DNA of 64,000 nucleotides from Streptomyces alanosinicus. Its GTDB lineage: Bacteria; Actinomycetota; Actinomycetes; Streptomycetales; Streptomycetaceae. Position numbers and translations under genes: made by a program. Location of the stretch: positions 372,001-436,000 of the forward strand of contig NZ_BMVG01000004.1 in NCBI RefSeq assembly GCF_014650595.1, given 5' to 3'. Positions 37,000-45,868 of this stretch are shown here, in pieces; the stretch's first letter is position 1; each line of letters starts with the position of its first letter. The notes beneath the pieces are model-generated. The model was not told the DNA's origin. It was given only the letters and a program-made list of their open reading frames with translations, and made no database searches.

Positions 37000-37743
37000 T
37001 CAGGCCCCGAACCGCTGCTTCAGGTACTCCTCGAACGTCGTCCTGCCCACGGCCTGCTCCGGGGCCAGGAGTCCGCCCGCGCGGGCGGCACGATAGGTGC
37101 GGCCCAGGAGCGGCACCTGGGCCACGGCCCGGCGCCGGCCGGTCGCGCGCAGATAGGCGCGGGCCAGTGAGTCCAGGGACCGCACCTCGGGGCCGCCCAT
37201 GTCCGCCACCCGGCCGGCCGGGGCGGCGAGCGCCAACCCGGCCAGCCGGTCGGCGACTTCGCCCACCTCCACCGGCTGGTCCGGGACCCCGGCCGGGACC
37301 AGCATCACGGGCGGCTTGGCCAGCCCGCCGAGGATGCCGACCAGCAGATCGTGGAACTGGGTCGTGCGCAGGACGGTCCAGCCGAGCCCCGACGCCTCGA
37401 TCCGGCGCTCCACGGCCAGCTTGGTCTTGTAGTAGCCGAGCGGCACCCGGTCGACGCCGACGATGGAGATGTAGACCAGATGGCCCACCCCGGCCCGCCG
37501 GGCCGCCTCGATCAGCCGTTCGGCGGCCGTCTCGTCCCCGCCTCGCGGGCTGCTCGCGCAGTGCACCACCGTCGACACCCCGGCGAGCGCGGCGTCGAGG
37601 CCGCTCCCGCCCACCCGCAGATCGACGGCGTGCGGCTGGGTGTGCCGGCTGAGCACCCGCATCTCGTGCCCGTCCGCCCGCAGCCGCTCGGTCACCCGTC
37701 GACCGAGCGTGCCGGTCCCGCCGGTCACCAGGATCGTGGTCAT
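37000..37743 (-). CDS. NmrA-like NAD(P)-binding oxidoreductase (atypical SDR)
   Basis: 247 aa. The Rossmann loop is TTILVTGGTGTLGRRVTERL. HLVYISIVGVDRVPLGYYKT carries a Tyr-xx-Lys-like segment. ERRIEASGLGWTVLRTTQFH fits the NmrA/HSCARG branch. The C-terminal end (TTFEEYLKQRFGA) fits related actinobacterial proteins. Role unknown; may be an NAD(P)H sensor or reductase. A DasR-type promoter relic points at this gene from 200 bp upstream. Confidence 0.88.
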   Translation of the reverse strand: MTTILVTGGTGTLGRRVTERLRADGHEMRVLSRHTQPHAVDLRVGGSGLDAALAGVSTVVHCASSPRGGDETAAERLIEAARRAGVGHLVYISIVGVDRVPLGYYKTKLAVERRIEASGLGWTVLRTTQFHDLLVGILGGLAKPPVMLVPAGVPDQPVEVGEVADRLAGLALAAPAGRVADMGGPEVRSLDSLARAYLRATGRRRAVAQVPLLGRTYRAARAGGLLAPEQAVGRTTFEEYLKQRFGA

Positions 37744-37838
37744 GCGCTGTACCTGTCCCTTCGGACTCCGCGTGCCCCCGGTCGGCGCACCCTCATCAGC
37801 TCAGACCACGCGGACCCCGGGAAATGTGACATGCCCCG

Positions 37839-37868
37839 GCGGATGCGGATGCGGATGCGGATGCGGAC
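37839..37868. repeat. Hexanucleotide tandem repeat
   Basis: GCGGAT occurs four times from 37839 to 37862, followed by GCGGAC. On the minus strand this codes His-Pro in a short open frame, but I see no reason to call a gene. Confidence 0.8.
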
Positions 37869-37939
37869 GCGAGCGCGTCACCCTGGCGGTCCGGCGGCGG
37901 GCAAGGGCCGTCGTCACCGCCACCGGACCCGACCGCACC

Positions 37940-37980
37940 CTAAAAGGACTAGACCAGTACGGTCAATGGGTCCGGACCAA
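37940..37980 (-). promoter_or_regulatory. Orphan chitinase-type promoter with two DasR-like boxes
   Basis: Boxes AGGACTAGACCAGT (37945-37958) and TGGGTCCGGACCAA (37967-37980) match, in order and near-spacing, the pair in front of the GH18 gene at 55578-55612. Read on the minus strand, TTGACC lies between the boxes and TAGGGT at the expected -10 position. No chitinase gene follows; the next minus-strand gene is the NmrA-like SDR. Confidence 0.6.
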
Positions 37981-38121
37981 GGGCAATCCGCCCCCGTGGC
38001 GGGGCAGTTGTGCGGTGCGACCGCGCCGCGCAAGGTCCGGAACACGCACTGTGAGGGAGCCCACACTCCTCGCCTGTCTGTCCGCGCACCCGCCGTGGCA
38101 CACTGGCCCTGTACCAGAAGC

Positions 38122-38250
38122 AGCGCACTCCGGGGTCGGTGAAAGTCCGAACCGGCGGTTACAGTCCGCGACCCGGTCGCTTCCAGCGGCCGGTTGACCA
38201 GGTGAAATTCCTGGACCGACGGTTAAAGTCCGGATGGGAGGCAGTGCGCG
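38122..38250 (+). ncRNA. FMN riboswitch (RFN element)
   Basis: The P1 helix is GCGCACT (38123-38129) with AGTGCGC (38243-38249). Inside are the conserved blocks GGGGTCGGTGAAAGTCCGAA, ACCGGCGGT, AGTCCGCGACCC, CCGGTTGACCAGGTGAAATT and GACGGTTAAAGTCCGGATG, then GGGAGGCAGTGCGC. It lies 157 bp before ribE with no obvious U-tract terminator, so control of translation or Rho is likely. It senses FMN and shuts off riboflavin synthesis and uptake. Confidence 0.97.
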
Positions 38251-38406
38251 GCGAGCGGGCACGTCTCCGTGCGCGCCGTCGTATCTGGGCTCGTCCGTAC
38301 GCGGACGGGTCCTTGTCGGCGTCGCCCCGGTGTGCTCACTCGTCCATTCTGTCGTCATCGACAGGCCCCGGAGTCCGTGCCCGAATGAGGCAGGAGGACC
38401 CGGGAA

Positions 38407-39015
38407 GTGTTCACCGGAATCGTCGAAGAGCTGGGTGAGGTCACCGCCGTCGAGAACCTCGGCGACGCCTCCCGCTTCAAGCTCCGTGGCCCCGTCGTGA
38501 CCGAGGGCGCGCAGCACGGCGACTCCATCGCCGTGAACGGCGTCTGTCTCACCGTCGTGGAGCACGAGGGCGACGAGTTCACCGCCGACGTCATGGCCGA
38601 GACCCTGAACCGCTCCAGCCTCGGCGCGCTCACCGTCGGCTCCCGCGTCAACCTGGAGCGCCCCATGGCCGTGGGCGCGCGCCTCGGCGGGCACATCGTG
38701 CAGGGCCATGTCGACGGCACCGGCGAGGTGCTGGAGCGCAAGCCCTCCGAGAACTGGGAGATCGTGAAGGTCTCCCTCCCCGCCGACCTCGCCCGCTACG
38801 TGGTCGAGAAGGGCTCCATCACCGTCGACGGCATCAGCCTCACCGTCGTGGAGGCCGGGCCCGACTACTTCACCGTCAGCCTCATCCCGACCACCCTCGA
38901 CCTGACCACGCTCGGCGTGAAGCAGCCCGGCGACCCGGTCAACCTCGAAGTCGACGTCGTCGCCAAGTACGTCGAGCGGCTCCTCGGCGACCGCGCCCAG
39001 GGAGCGGGCAAGTGA
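38407..39015 (+). CDS. ribE: Riboflavin synthase, alpha subunit
   Basis: Final step of riboflavin synthesis: dismutation of two lumazine molecules. 202 aa with two homologous beta-barrel halves, starting [19 protein letters not shown] (the FTGI motif) and, in the second half, [21 protein letters not shown] and [15 protein letters not shown] 38407 has AGGAGG upstream. The gene is the first of the FMN-switched operon and overlaps ribM by 4 bp. Confidence 0.97.
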   Translation: MFTGIVEELGEVTAVENLGDASRFKLRGPVVTEGAQHGDSIAVNGVCLTVVEHEGDEFTADVMAETLNRSSLGALTVGSRVNLERPMAVGARLGGHIVQGHVDGTGEVLERKPSENWEIVKVSLPADLARYVVEKGSITVDGISLTVVEAGPDYFTVSLIPTTLDLTTLGVKQPGDPVNLEVDVVAKYVERLLGDRAQGAGK

Positions 39016-39653
39016 ACTGGCTGAACTCCGAGGCCTTCATCCTCTTCGGCCAGCGCATCATCTGGTCGGACATGGTGGGCAACATCCTCGGCCTGATCAC
39101 CCTCGCCCTCGGCTGGCGCCGCTCCCTCATGACCTGGCCCGTGCAGTTCCTCTCCGGCCTCGTCCTCTTCGCCGCCTTCTACGGCCATCTGGCCGGCAGC
39201 GCCGGCAAGCAGGTCGTCGTCATGACCGTCGCCCTGTACGGCTGGTGGCAGTGGCAGCGCAGCAAGGGCCGCTCCACGGACGGCCACATCACCCCCCGCT
39301 TCGCCACCTGGCGCGAGCGCGCGGCGATGCTCGGCGCGGCCGCCGCCGGCACGGTCGCGGTGGCCCTGCTCTTCACGGCCTACCCGTCGCTGTCCTGGGA
39401 CCCCTGGCCCGACGCCTACATCTTCGTCGGCACCATCGTCGCCATGTACGCCCAGGCCAAGAGCATGGTCGAGTTCTGGATCGCCTGGCTGCTCGTCGAC
39501 CTCGTCGGCGTCCCCCTCAACTTCGCCAACGGCTACGCCTTCTCCGGTTTCGTCTACGTCATCTACGGCGCACTCGTCCTGTGGGGCATGCGCGACTGGT
39601 GGCTGCGCTCCCGCCGGAGCCCGCAGCCCGTCCTGGAAGGAGCCCCGGCATGA
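39012..39653 (+). CDS. ribM: PnuC-family riboflavin transporter RibM
   Basis: 213 aa, about seven hydrophobic helices. Motifs of the PnuC/PnuX family include [14 protein letters not shown] and [20 protein letters not shown]. Within an FMN-switched operon this family carries riboflavin (RibM in S. davaonensis, PnuX in Corynebacterium) rather than nicotinamide riboside. GTG 39012 overlaps ribE, and the stop overlaps ribBA, so expression is coupled. Confidence 0.92.
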   Translation: MNWLNSEAFILFGQRIIWSDMVGNILGLITLALGWRRSLMTWPVQFLSGLVLFAAFYGHLAGSAGKQVVVMTVALYGWWQWQRSKGRSTDGHITPRFATWRERAAMLGAAAAGTVAVALLFTAYPSLSWDPWPDAYIFVGTIVAMYAQAKSMVEFWIAWLLVDLVGVPLNFANGYAFSGFVYVIYGALVLWGMRDWWLRSRRSPQPVLEGAPA

Positions 39654-40939
39654 CCTCGGCACCGCCCCTGTACGCCACCGACACCATCGAGAACTTCGGG
39701 CTCGACCCCGTCGAGCAGGCCATCGCCGACATCGCGGCCGGCCGCCCGGTCGTCGTCGTGGACGACGAGGACCGGGAGAACGAGGGCGACCTCGTCGTCG
39801 CCGCCGAGAAGGCGACCCCCGAGATCGTCGCCTTCATGATGAGCGAGTGCCGGGGGCTCATCTGCGCCCCGATGGAGGGCACGGAACTCGACCGGCTGCG
39901 GCTGCCGCAGATGGTCGAGGACAACACCGAGTCGATGAGGACCGCGTTCACGGTCTCCGTCGACGCCTCCGCCGCGCACGGGGTGAGCACCGGCATCTCG
40001 GCCGCCGACCGCGCCACCACACTCCAGCTGCTGGCGAGCGGCACGGCCGAGCCGACGGACCTCGTCCGCCCCGGCCATGTCTTCCCGCTGCGTTCCCGGC
40101 CCGGCGGCGTCCTCGCCCGCAACGGCCACACCGAGGCCGCCGTCGACCTCGCCCGGCTCGCCGGGCTCCGCCCGGCCGGCGCCATCGTGGAGATCGCCGG
40201 CGAGGACGGCCGGATGCTCCGGCTGCCCGAGCTGATCCCGTTCGCCCGCAAGCACGGACTGACGATCATCTCCATCGAGGACCTGATCGCCTACCGCCGC
40301 AGCAGCGAGCCCACCGTCCGCCGCGAGGCCGAGACCCGACTGCCCACCAGGCACGGCACGTTCACGGCCTACGGCTACCGCTCCACCGTCGACGGCGTCG
40401 AGCACGTCGCCCTGGTCCACGGTGAGATCGGCGACGGCGACGACGTCGTGGTCCGCATCCACTCCGAATGCCTCACCGGCGACGTCTTCGGCTCACTGCG
40501 CTGCGACTGCGGCCCCCAGCTGGACACCGCCCTGGAACGCATCCAGGAGGAGGGCCGGGGCGTGGTGGTCTATCTGCGCGGCCACGAGGGGCGCGGCGTC
40601 GGCCTGCTGTCCAAGCTCAGGGCGTACGAACTCCAGGAGCGCGGCCGCGACACGCTCGACGCCAACCTCGAACTCGGCCTGCCCGCCGACGCCCGTGACT
40701 ACGGCGCCGGCGCGCAGATCCTCGCCGACCTCGGCGTGCACAGCGTCCGGCTGATGACCAACAACCCGGACAAGACCGACGCGCTGCTGCGCCACGGCCT
40801 GAAGGTCACCGGCCGCGAGCCGATGCCGGTCCAGGCCGGCGAGCACAACCTCCGGTACCTGCGCACCAAGCGCGACCGGATGGGACACGACCTGCCCTGG
40901 CTGGACACGCCCGCCGTGGCAGCCTGTGGCAACCAGTAA
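39650..40939 (+). CDS. ribBA: Bifunctional DHBP synthase / GTP cyclohydrolase II
   Basis: 429 aa. N-terminal RibB (to about 215) makes 3,4-dihydroxy-2-butanone 4-phosphate: [19 protein letters not shown] and [15 protein letters not shown] hold its catalytic acids. C-terminal RibA opens GTP: the zinc motif [17 protein letters not shown] and [12 protein letters not shown] are intact, so both activities are expected. It supplies both early precursors of riboflavin. Confidence 0.97.
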   Translation: MTSAPPLYATDTIENFGLDPVEQAIADIAAGRPVVVVDDEDRENEGDLVVAAEKATPEIVAFMMSECRGLICAPMEGTELDRLRLPQMVEDNTESMRTAFTVSVDASAAHGVSTGISAADRATTLQLLASGTAEPTDLVRPGHVFPLRSRPGGVLARNGHTEAAVDLARLAGLRPAGAIVEIAGEDGRMLRLPELIPFARKHGLTIISIEDLIAYRRSSEPTVRREAETRLPTRHGTFTAYGYRSTVDGVEHVALVHGEIGDGDDVVVRIHSECLTGDVFGSLRCDCGPQLDTALERIQEEGRGVVVYLRGHEGRGVGLLSKLRAYELQERGRDTLDANLELGLPADARDYGAGAQILADLGVHSVRLMTNNPDKTDALLRHGLKVTGREPMPVQAGEHNLRYLRTKRDRMGHDLPWLDTPAVAACGNQ

Positions 40940-40963
40940 GCAGAAGGCACGGAGAGGAAACAC

Positions 40964-41449
40964 GTGAGCGGCAAGGGTGCACCGGAGCTGTCCGTACGCA
41001 ACGCGAGCGACCTCAGGGTCGCCGTCATCGCGGCGCAGTGGCACGAGAAGGTGATGGACGGTCTGGTGAACGGCGCCCTGCGCGCCCTGCACGAGCTGGG
41101 GATCGACGAGCCGACCCTGATCCGGGTCCCCGGCAGCTTCGAACTGCCGGTCGCCGCCAAGGTGCTGGCCGGGCGCGGCTACGACGCCGTGGTCGCCCTC
41201 GGTGTCGTCATCCGCGGCGGCACCCCCCACTTCGACTACGTGTGCCAGGGCGTCACCCAGGGCCTCACCCAGGTCAGCATCGACACCGGCGTGCCCGTCG
41301 GCTTCGGCGTGCTCACCTGTGACACCGAGGAGCAGGCCCTGGACCGGGCCGGCCTGGAGGGTTCGAACGAGGACAAGGGGCACGAGGCGGTGACCGCCGC
41401 GGTCTCCACCGCCGCCACGCTCCGCTCAGTATCTGAACCCTGGCACTGA
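40964..41449 (+). CDS. ribH: 6,7-dimethyl-8-ribityllumazine synthase
   Basis: 161 aa, condenses DHBP with the pyrimidine to give lumazine, the substrate of RibE. The signature [20 protein letters not shown], with the catalytic His, and [16 protein letters not shown] are intact. GTG start 24 bp after ribBA. Forms icosahedral or pentameric assemblies in this family. Confidence 0.97.
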   Translation: MSGKGAPELSVRNASDLRVAVIAAQWHEKVMDGLVNGALRALHELGIDEPTLIRVPGSFELPVAAKVLAGRGYDAVVALGVVIRGGTPHFDYVCQGVTQGLTQVSIDTGVPVGFGVLTCDTEEQALDRAGLEGSNEDKGHEAVTAAVSTAATLRSVSEPWH

Positions 41450-41483
41450 GGCACGGGCCGGAGCGCGTAGGGTGAGGACCACC

Positions 41484-41756
41484 ATGTCCAAGAAGACGTT
41501 CGAGGAGCTCTTCACCGAGCTCCAGCAGAAGGCCACCCACGGCGATCCCGCCACCTCCCGCACCGCCGAGCTGGTCGGCAAGGGAGTCCATGCCATCGGC
41601 AAGAAGGTCGTCGAAGAGGCCGCCGAGGTCTGGATGGCCGCCGAGTACGAGGGCAAGGAGGCGGCCGCGGAGGAGATCTCCCAGCTGCTGTACCACGTCC
41701 AGGTGATGATGGTCGCCCGCGGGATCTCCCTGGACGACGTCTACGCCCACCTGTAA
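41484..41756 (+). CDS. hisE: Phosphoribosyl-ATP pyrophosphatase
   Basis: 90 aa all-helical enzyme, second step of histidine synthesis. [20 protein letters not shown] is the MazG-like metal site (EExxE...). A short ATG 41484 frame was chosen; GTG 41472 is in frame upstream. The gene lies 34 bp after ribH, so histidine synthesis is linked to the FMN-switched operon. Confidence 0.95.
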   Translation: MSKKTFEELFTELQQKATHGDPATSRTAELVGKGVHAIGKKVVEEAAEVWMAAEYEGKEAAAEEISQLLYHVQVMMVARGISLDDVYAHL

Positions 41757-41810
41757 GCCGCCCCGCCGCAACCGCCGTAGAAACCCCTTCACGCAAAGGA
41801 AGCCGACCTC

Positions 41811-42659
41811 ATGCTGCGCATCGCCGTCCCCAACAAGGGTTCCCTGTCCGGCCCTGCGGCGGACATGCTGCATGAGGCCGGTTACCAGCAGCGCCGCGAG
41901 TCCAAGGAACTGCGGATCGTCGACCCGGAGAACCAGGTCGAGTTCTTCTACCTCCGCCCCCGCGACATCGCGATCTATGTCGCCTCCGGCCGCCTCGACA
42001 TGGGCATCACCGGCCGCGACCTGCTGATCGACTCCGGCGCCGACGCCGAGGAGATCCTGCCGCTCGGCTTCGCCCGCTCCACCTTCCGCTTCGCCGCCAA
42101 GCCGAACACCGCGAACGGCATCGAGGACCTCAAGGGCAGGACGGTCGCCACCTCCTACGAGGGCATTGTCGCGGGGCACCTCGCCGACAGCGGCGTCGAC
42201 GCCTCCGTCGTCCACCTCGACGGCGCCGTGGAGACCGCGATCGAGCTGGGCGTCGCCGAGGTCATCGCCGACGTCGTGGAGACCGGCACCAGCCTGCGCA
42301 ACGCCGGCCTGGAGGTCTTCGGCGAGCCGATCATGAAGTCCGAGGCGGTCGTCATCCGCCGCACCGGCGCGGACACCGAGGAGGCGAAGGTCCAGCAGTT
42401 CCTGCGCCGCCTCCAGGGTGTCCTGGTCGCCCGTACGTACGTGATGATGGACTACGACTGCCGGGTGGAGCAGCTGGAGAAGGCCGTCGCGCTCACCCCC
42501 GGCCTGGAGTCCCCGACCGTCTCCCCGCTGCACAACGAGGGCTGGGTCGCGGTCCGTGCCATGGTCCCCGCCAAGGAGGCGCAGCGGATCATGGACGACC
42601 TCTACGCCATCGGCGCCCGCGCCATCCTGACCACGGCCATCCACGCCTGCCGCCTCTGA
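41811..42659 (+). CDS. hisG: ATP phosphoribosyltransferase (long form)
   Basis: 282 aa, first and feedback-regulated step of histidine synthesis. LRIAVPNKGSLSGPAADMLH, then DMGITGRDLLID and DVVETGTSLRNAGLEVF (PRPP loop), are the family motifs. The C-terminal regulatory domain from about residue 210 (SPTVSPLHNEGWVAVRAMVP) marks the long, histidine-inhibited form that needs no HisZ. Confidence 0.96.
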   Translation: MLRIAVPNKGSLSGPAADMLHEAGYQQRRESKELRIVDPENQVEFFYLRPRDIAIYVASGRLDMGITGRDLLIDSGADAEEILPLGFARSTFRFAAKPNTANGIEDLKGRTVATSYEGIVAGHLADSGVDASVVHLDGAVETAIELGVAEVIADVVETGTSLRNAGLEVFGEPIMKSEAVVIRRTGADTEEAKVQQFLRRLQGVLVARTYVMMDYDCRVEQLEKAVALTPGLESPTVSPLHNEGWVAVRAMVPAKEAQRIMDDLYAIGARAILTTAIHACRL

Positions 42660-42675
42660 AGGGGTACGCACCGAG

Positions 42676-43131
42676 ATGTCCGACACGCCATCCCTCCCCG
42701 TCACCTTCCGGCCGGGCCACACCCGGGCCGTCCTGCTCACCGCCGGCGTCGCGATCTTCCTGACCATCTCGGGGATCGCGCTGCTGCTGGAGCATCTCGG
42801 CCCGGGGGAGCGGGCGAGCTTCGTCGTCACCGGGGCGCTGATCTTCTGGGCCCTGGCCCGGCTGGCCCGGGTGAAGGTCGTCGCCGACGACTCCGGCGTC
42901 ACCGTGGTGAACATCGCCAGCAGGCGGCGCCTGGACTGGGCGGAGATCCTCCAGGTGAACCTCCGTCCGGGCGATCCCTGGGTGTTCCTCAACCTCAGCG
43001 ACGGCACCAGCCTGCCCGCGCTCGGCATCCAGCCCGGCATCGCCAAGCAGCGCGCCATCGCCGACGCGAAGGCGCTGCGAACCCTCGCCGAGGTCCGCTC
43101 CACGGCCCGTCCGGCGGAAGATCAGGGCTGA
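42676..43131 (+). CDS. Membrane PH-domain protein
   Basis: 151 aa. Two hydrophobic helices (AVLLTAGVAIFLTISGIALL and FVVTGALIFWALARL) precede a bacterial PH-like domain (VKVVADDSGVTVVNIASRRR, LDWAEILQVNLRPGDPWVFL). Function unknown. It follows hisG by 16 bp, so it is probably the last gene of the riboflavin/histidine transcript. The family is a common actinobacterial companion of hisEG. Confidence 0.85.
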   Translation: MSDTPSLPVTFRPGHTRAVLLTAGVAIFLTISGIALLLEHLGPGERASFVVTGALIFWALARLARVKVVADDSGVTVVNIASRRRLDWAEILQVNLRPGDPWVFLNLSDGTSLPALGIQPGIAKQRAIADAKALRTLAEVRSTARPAEDQG

Positions 43132-43170
43132 CTGGAGGGTGCCGCCCCTGCCCGAGCGGCCCGTCTCTTG

Positions 43171-43285
43171 ATTAATCTGGTGGCGGAGGCCTTTCGCTGC
43201 GCCTCCACCCCTCGGTACCACTCGGTGCCCAGGGGTTCCTGCTACCCGAGGAGTGACTCCCTCCAGCGATGGACGGATCGTCCTG
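43171..43285 (+). ncRNA. Structured 5' leader of the CNNM operon, candidate cis-regulatory RNA
   Basis: Four helices can form. A: GGAGGC (43185) with GCCTCC (43201). B: ACCCCT/AGGGGT and GGTACC/GGTGCC (43207-43236, one C-C mismatch, 4-nt loop). C: GGAG-TGA-CTCC (43250-43260). D: GGACG-GAT-CGTCC (43271-43283). CTGG (43177) and CCAG (43263) can close a multibranch core, and A extended by GGT competes with B. It ends 50 nt before the GTG. I do not recognise it as a named riboswitch. Confidence 0.45.
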
Positions 43286-43333
43286 TAGTACCTGCGCCGC
43301 CCCGACCCGACATACCGGGAAGGTGGTGGCAGC

Positions 43334-44668
43334 GTGACCATCCCCCTGCTGCTCCTCGGAGCGGCTTTCCTGTTGATCCTCGCCAATGGCTTCTTCGTGG
43401 CGGCCGAGTTCGGCCTGGTGACGGTCGAGTCGACGGACGCCGAGCAGGCCGCCGCCGAGGGCGACCGACGGGCCCGCAGGGTCGCCGAGTCGCTCAAGGA
43501 GCTGTCCTTCCAGCTCTCCGGCACCCAGCTCGGCATCACCATCACCTCCCTCGTCGTCGGCATGCTCGCCGAACCGGCCCTGGCCCGGCTGCTGCGCGGC
43601 CCGTTCGCCGCCCTCGGCATCCCCGGCGGGGCCGTCTCCGGCATAGCCGTGGTCGTGGGCATGCTGCTGGCCTCCGCCGTCCAGATGGTCGTCGGCGAGC
43701 TGGTGCCCAAGAACTGGGCCGTGTCCAAGCCGCTGCAGGTCGCCCGGTTCGTGGCCGGCCCGCAGCACCACTTCTCCCGGCTGTTCCGCCCGGTGATCGC
43801 CGCGCTCAACACGGTCGCCAACCGGCTGGTGCGTGCGCTCGGCGTCGAACCGGCCGAGGAACTGGCCTCCGCCCGCACCCCGGGCGAACTGGTGTCCCTC
43901 GCCCGGCACTCCGCGCAGGCCGGCGCCCTGGAACAGGACACGGCCGACCTGTTCGTACGCACCCTGTCCCTGGGCGAGCTGACCGCGCAGCACGTCATGA
44001 CCCCGCGGGTGAAGGTCAGCGCCCTGCAGGACTCGGCCTCCGCCGAGGACGTCGTCAACCTCACCCGGGCCACCGGCCTGTCCCGCTTCCCCGTCTACCG
44101 CGAGAAGATCGACGACATCGTCGGCATGGCCCACCTCAAGGACGCCCTCGCCGTCCCGGTGCACGACCGGCTGCGTACCCCGGTGACCCGTATCGCCCGC
44201 AAGGCGCTGCTGGTCCCCGAGACCCTGCCGGTCCAGCCCCTGCTCGCCCGGCTCCGCTCCGAGCAGCCCATCGCCGTCGTCGTCGACGAGTACGGCGGTA
44301 CGGCCGGCGTGGTCACCCTGGAGGACATCGTCGAGGAACTCGTCGGCGAGGTCCGCGACGAGCACGACGCCACGGACATGCCCGAGCTGGCCGCCGCCCC
44401 GCCCGAGGACGGCAAGCCCGCCTGGGACGTCGACGGCAGCTGCCGCGTCGACATCCTCCAGCGCATAGGCCTCGACGTGCCCGAGGGGCCGTACGAGACG
44501 GTCGCCGGGCTCGTCGCCGATGTGCTCGGCCGCATCCCCGCCCCCGGTGACCGGGCCGAACTGCCCGGCTGGCGGCTCTCGGTCCGCCAGGTCGGCCACT
44601 ACCGCGCAGAACGGGTCCGCCTGGTCAGGACGGCCCCGGCGGCGCAGGTGATGGAGGCCGCCCGGTGA
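43334..44668 (+). CDS. CNNM/CorC-type membrane protein with CBS and CorC-HlyC domains
   Basis: 444 aa. A DUF21 transmembrane domain (ILANGFFVAAEFGLVTVEST, SAVQMVVGELVPKNWA) is followed by a CBS pair (VMTPRVKVSALQDSASAEDV, GLSRFPVYREKIDDIVGMAH, AVVVDEYGGTAGVVTLED) and a C-terminal CorC/HlyC domain (YETVAGLVADVLGRIPAPGD). Such proteins control Mg2+ or other divalent ions; the name hemolysin is historical. GTG start. It is coupled by 4 bp to a paralogue. Confidence 0.93.
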   Translation: MTIPLLLLGAAFLLILANGFFVAAEFGLVTVESTDAEQAAAEGDRRARRVAESLKELSFQLSGTQLGITITSLVVGMLAEPALARLLRGPFAALGIPGGAVSGIAVVVGMLLASAVQMVVGELVPKNWAVSKPLQVARFVAGPQHHFSRLFRPVIAALNTVANRLVRALGVEPAEELASARTPGELVSLARHSAQAGALEQDTADLFVRTLSLGELTAQHVMTPRVKVSALQDSASAEDVVNLTRATGLSRFPVYREKIDDIVGMAHLKDALAVPVHDRLRTPVTRIARKALLVPETLPVQPLLARLRSEQPIAVVVDEYGGTAGVVTLEDIVEELVGEVRDEHDATDMPELAAAPPEDGKPAWDVDGSCRVDILQRIGLDVPEGPYETVAGLVADVLGRIPAPGDRAELPGWRLSVRQVGHYRAERVRLVRTAPAAQVMEAAR

Positions 44669-45753
44669 GCGTCCTGCAACTGGTCTTCGCCGCGCTGCTC
44701 GTGCTCGCCAACGGTTTCTTCGTCGGCGCCGAGTTCGCGCTCGTCTCCGTGCGCCGCAGCCAGATCGAACCGCTGGGGACGGCGCGGGCCCGCCAGGTCC
44801 TCTACGGCCTTCAGCGGCTGCCCCAGATGATGGCCGCGGCCCAGTTCGGCATCACCCTGTGCTCCCTGACGCTCGGCGCGGTCGCCGAGCCGACGGTGGC
44901 GCATCTGCTGGAGCCGGTGTTCGAGGCGGTCCATCTGCCGGACGGCATGGTGCACCCGCTGGGCTATGTCATCGCGCTGGCCGCGGTGGTCTTCTTCCAC
45001 CTGGTCATCGGCGAGATGGTGCCGAAGAACCTGGCGATGGCGGCGCCCGAGAAGGCGGCGCTCTGGCTCAGCCCGGGGCTCGTCTGGTTCGCCCGCCTGT
45101 GCAGGCCGATCACAGTGGCCCTCGGCGCCTGCGCCCAGGGCATCCTGCGCCTCTTCCGGGTCGAGCCCAAGGACGAGGTCGAGGCCGTCGTCACCAGCGA
45201 GCAGCTCAACCGCCTGCTGGAGGACTCCGGCCAGGCGGGCCTGCTCGACCCCGAGGAGCGCGAACGCCTGGAGGACGCCCTGGAACTGGGCTCCCGCCCG
45301 GTGACGGACGTCCTGCTGCGCCGGGAGGCGCTGGTCACGGTGACACCGGCGATAACCCCGGGAGAGATCGTCGAGCTGACTGCCCGCACGGGGTACTCCC
45401 GCTTCCCGGTCGCCGCGACGGACAAGGGCCCCTTCATGGGGTACGTCCATGTCAAGGACGTCCTGGACCTGGAGGAGTCCGACCGGGCGGTGCCGCAGCA
45501 CATCTGGCGCCCCATGGCCACGCTGAGGGCGGAACTCCCGCTCGACGACGCGCTGACGGTGATGCGCCGAGCGGCCACCCACCTGGCCCAGGTCGCGGGC
45601 GCCTCCGGCAAGGTCCTGGGCCTGGTCGCCCTGGAGGACGTCCTGGAGATGCTGGTGGGCGAGGTCCGGGATCCGGCCCACCGGGACACGGCCGACGTGA
45701 CGCTGCAGGAGCCGAGGCCGAGCGGGGAGCCGGAGGGGGTGCTGGCCACGTAG
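44665..45753 (+). CDS. Second CNNM/CorC-type membrane protein (short form)
   Basis: 362 aa paralogue of the gene before, overlapping it by 4 bp. LVLANGFFVGAEFALVSVRR and HLVIGEMVPKNLAMAAPEK are the DUF21 signatures. A CBS pair follows (RTGYSRFPVAATDKGPFMGY, VLGLVALEDVLEMLVGEVRD). It lacks the C-terminal CorC/HlyC domain. The two probably form a hetero-oligomer; that is inference from coupling. Confidence 0.92.
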   Translation: MSVLQLVFAALLVLANGFFVGAEFALVSVRRSQIEPLGTARARQVLYGLQRLPQMMAAAQFGITLCSLTLGAVAEPTVAHLLEPVFEAVHLPDGMVHPLGYVIALAAVVFFHLVIGEMVPKNLAMAAPEKAALWLSPGLVWFARLCRPITVALGACAQGILRLFRVEPKDEVEAVVTSEQLNRLLEDSGQAGLLDPEERERLEDALELGSRPVTDVLLRREALVTVTPAITPGEIVELTARTGYSRFPVAATDKGPFMGYVHVKDVLDLEESDRAVPQHIWRPMATLRAELPLDDALTVMRRAATHLAQVAGASGKVLGLVALEDVLEMLVGEVRDPAHRDTADVTLQEPRPSGEPEGVLAT

Positions 45754-45772
45754 ACCGTCGCCGCCCGCGGGT

Positions 45773-45797
45773 GCGTGGGGGCTGACCGCGCCCACGC
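45773..45797. terminator. Hairpin between converging CNNM and AAA ATPase genes
   Basis: GCGTGGG (45773-45779) pairs with CCCACGC (45791-45797), 11-nt loop, 20 bp after the CNNM stop. Confidence 0.5.
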
Positions 45798-45868
45798 GGC
45801 GGAGCCGCATGTCGATCCGGCCCCGATCCGGCCCCCGTGCCCCCCGGGGGGGTCGCAGCCCACCGCGC

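Noticed and set aside
37800..37930. Small His-Pro peptide gene after the orphan promoter
   Set aside because: The 38-codon minus frame comes from a hexamer repeat and has no family support.
38139..38438. Open frames over the riboflavin leader
   Set aside because: They cover the FMN riboswitch, whose RNA motifs explain the sequence.
43171..43285. Naming the CNNM leader an M-box, yybP-ykoY or NiCo riboswitch
   Set aside because: Conserved blocks of these classes could not be found; kept as an unnamed candidate.
43153..43333. Small coding gene between the PH-domain gene and CNNM
   Set aside because: No start with ribosome site and no frame with normal codon bias; the RNA structure explains it better.
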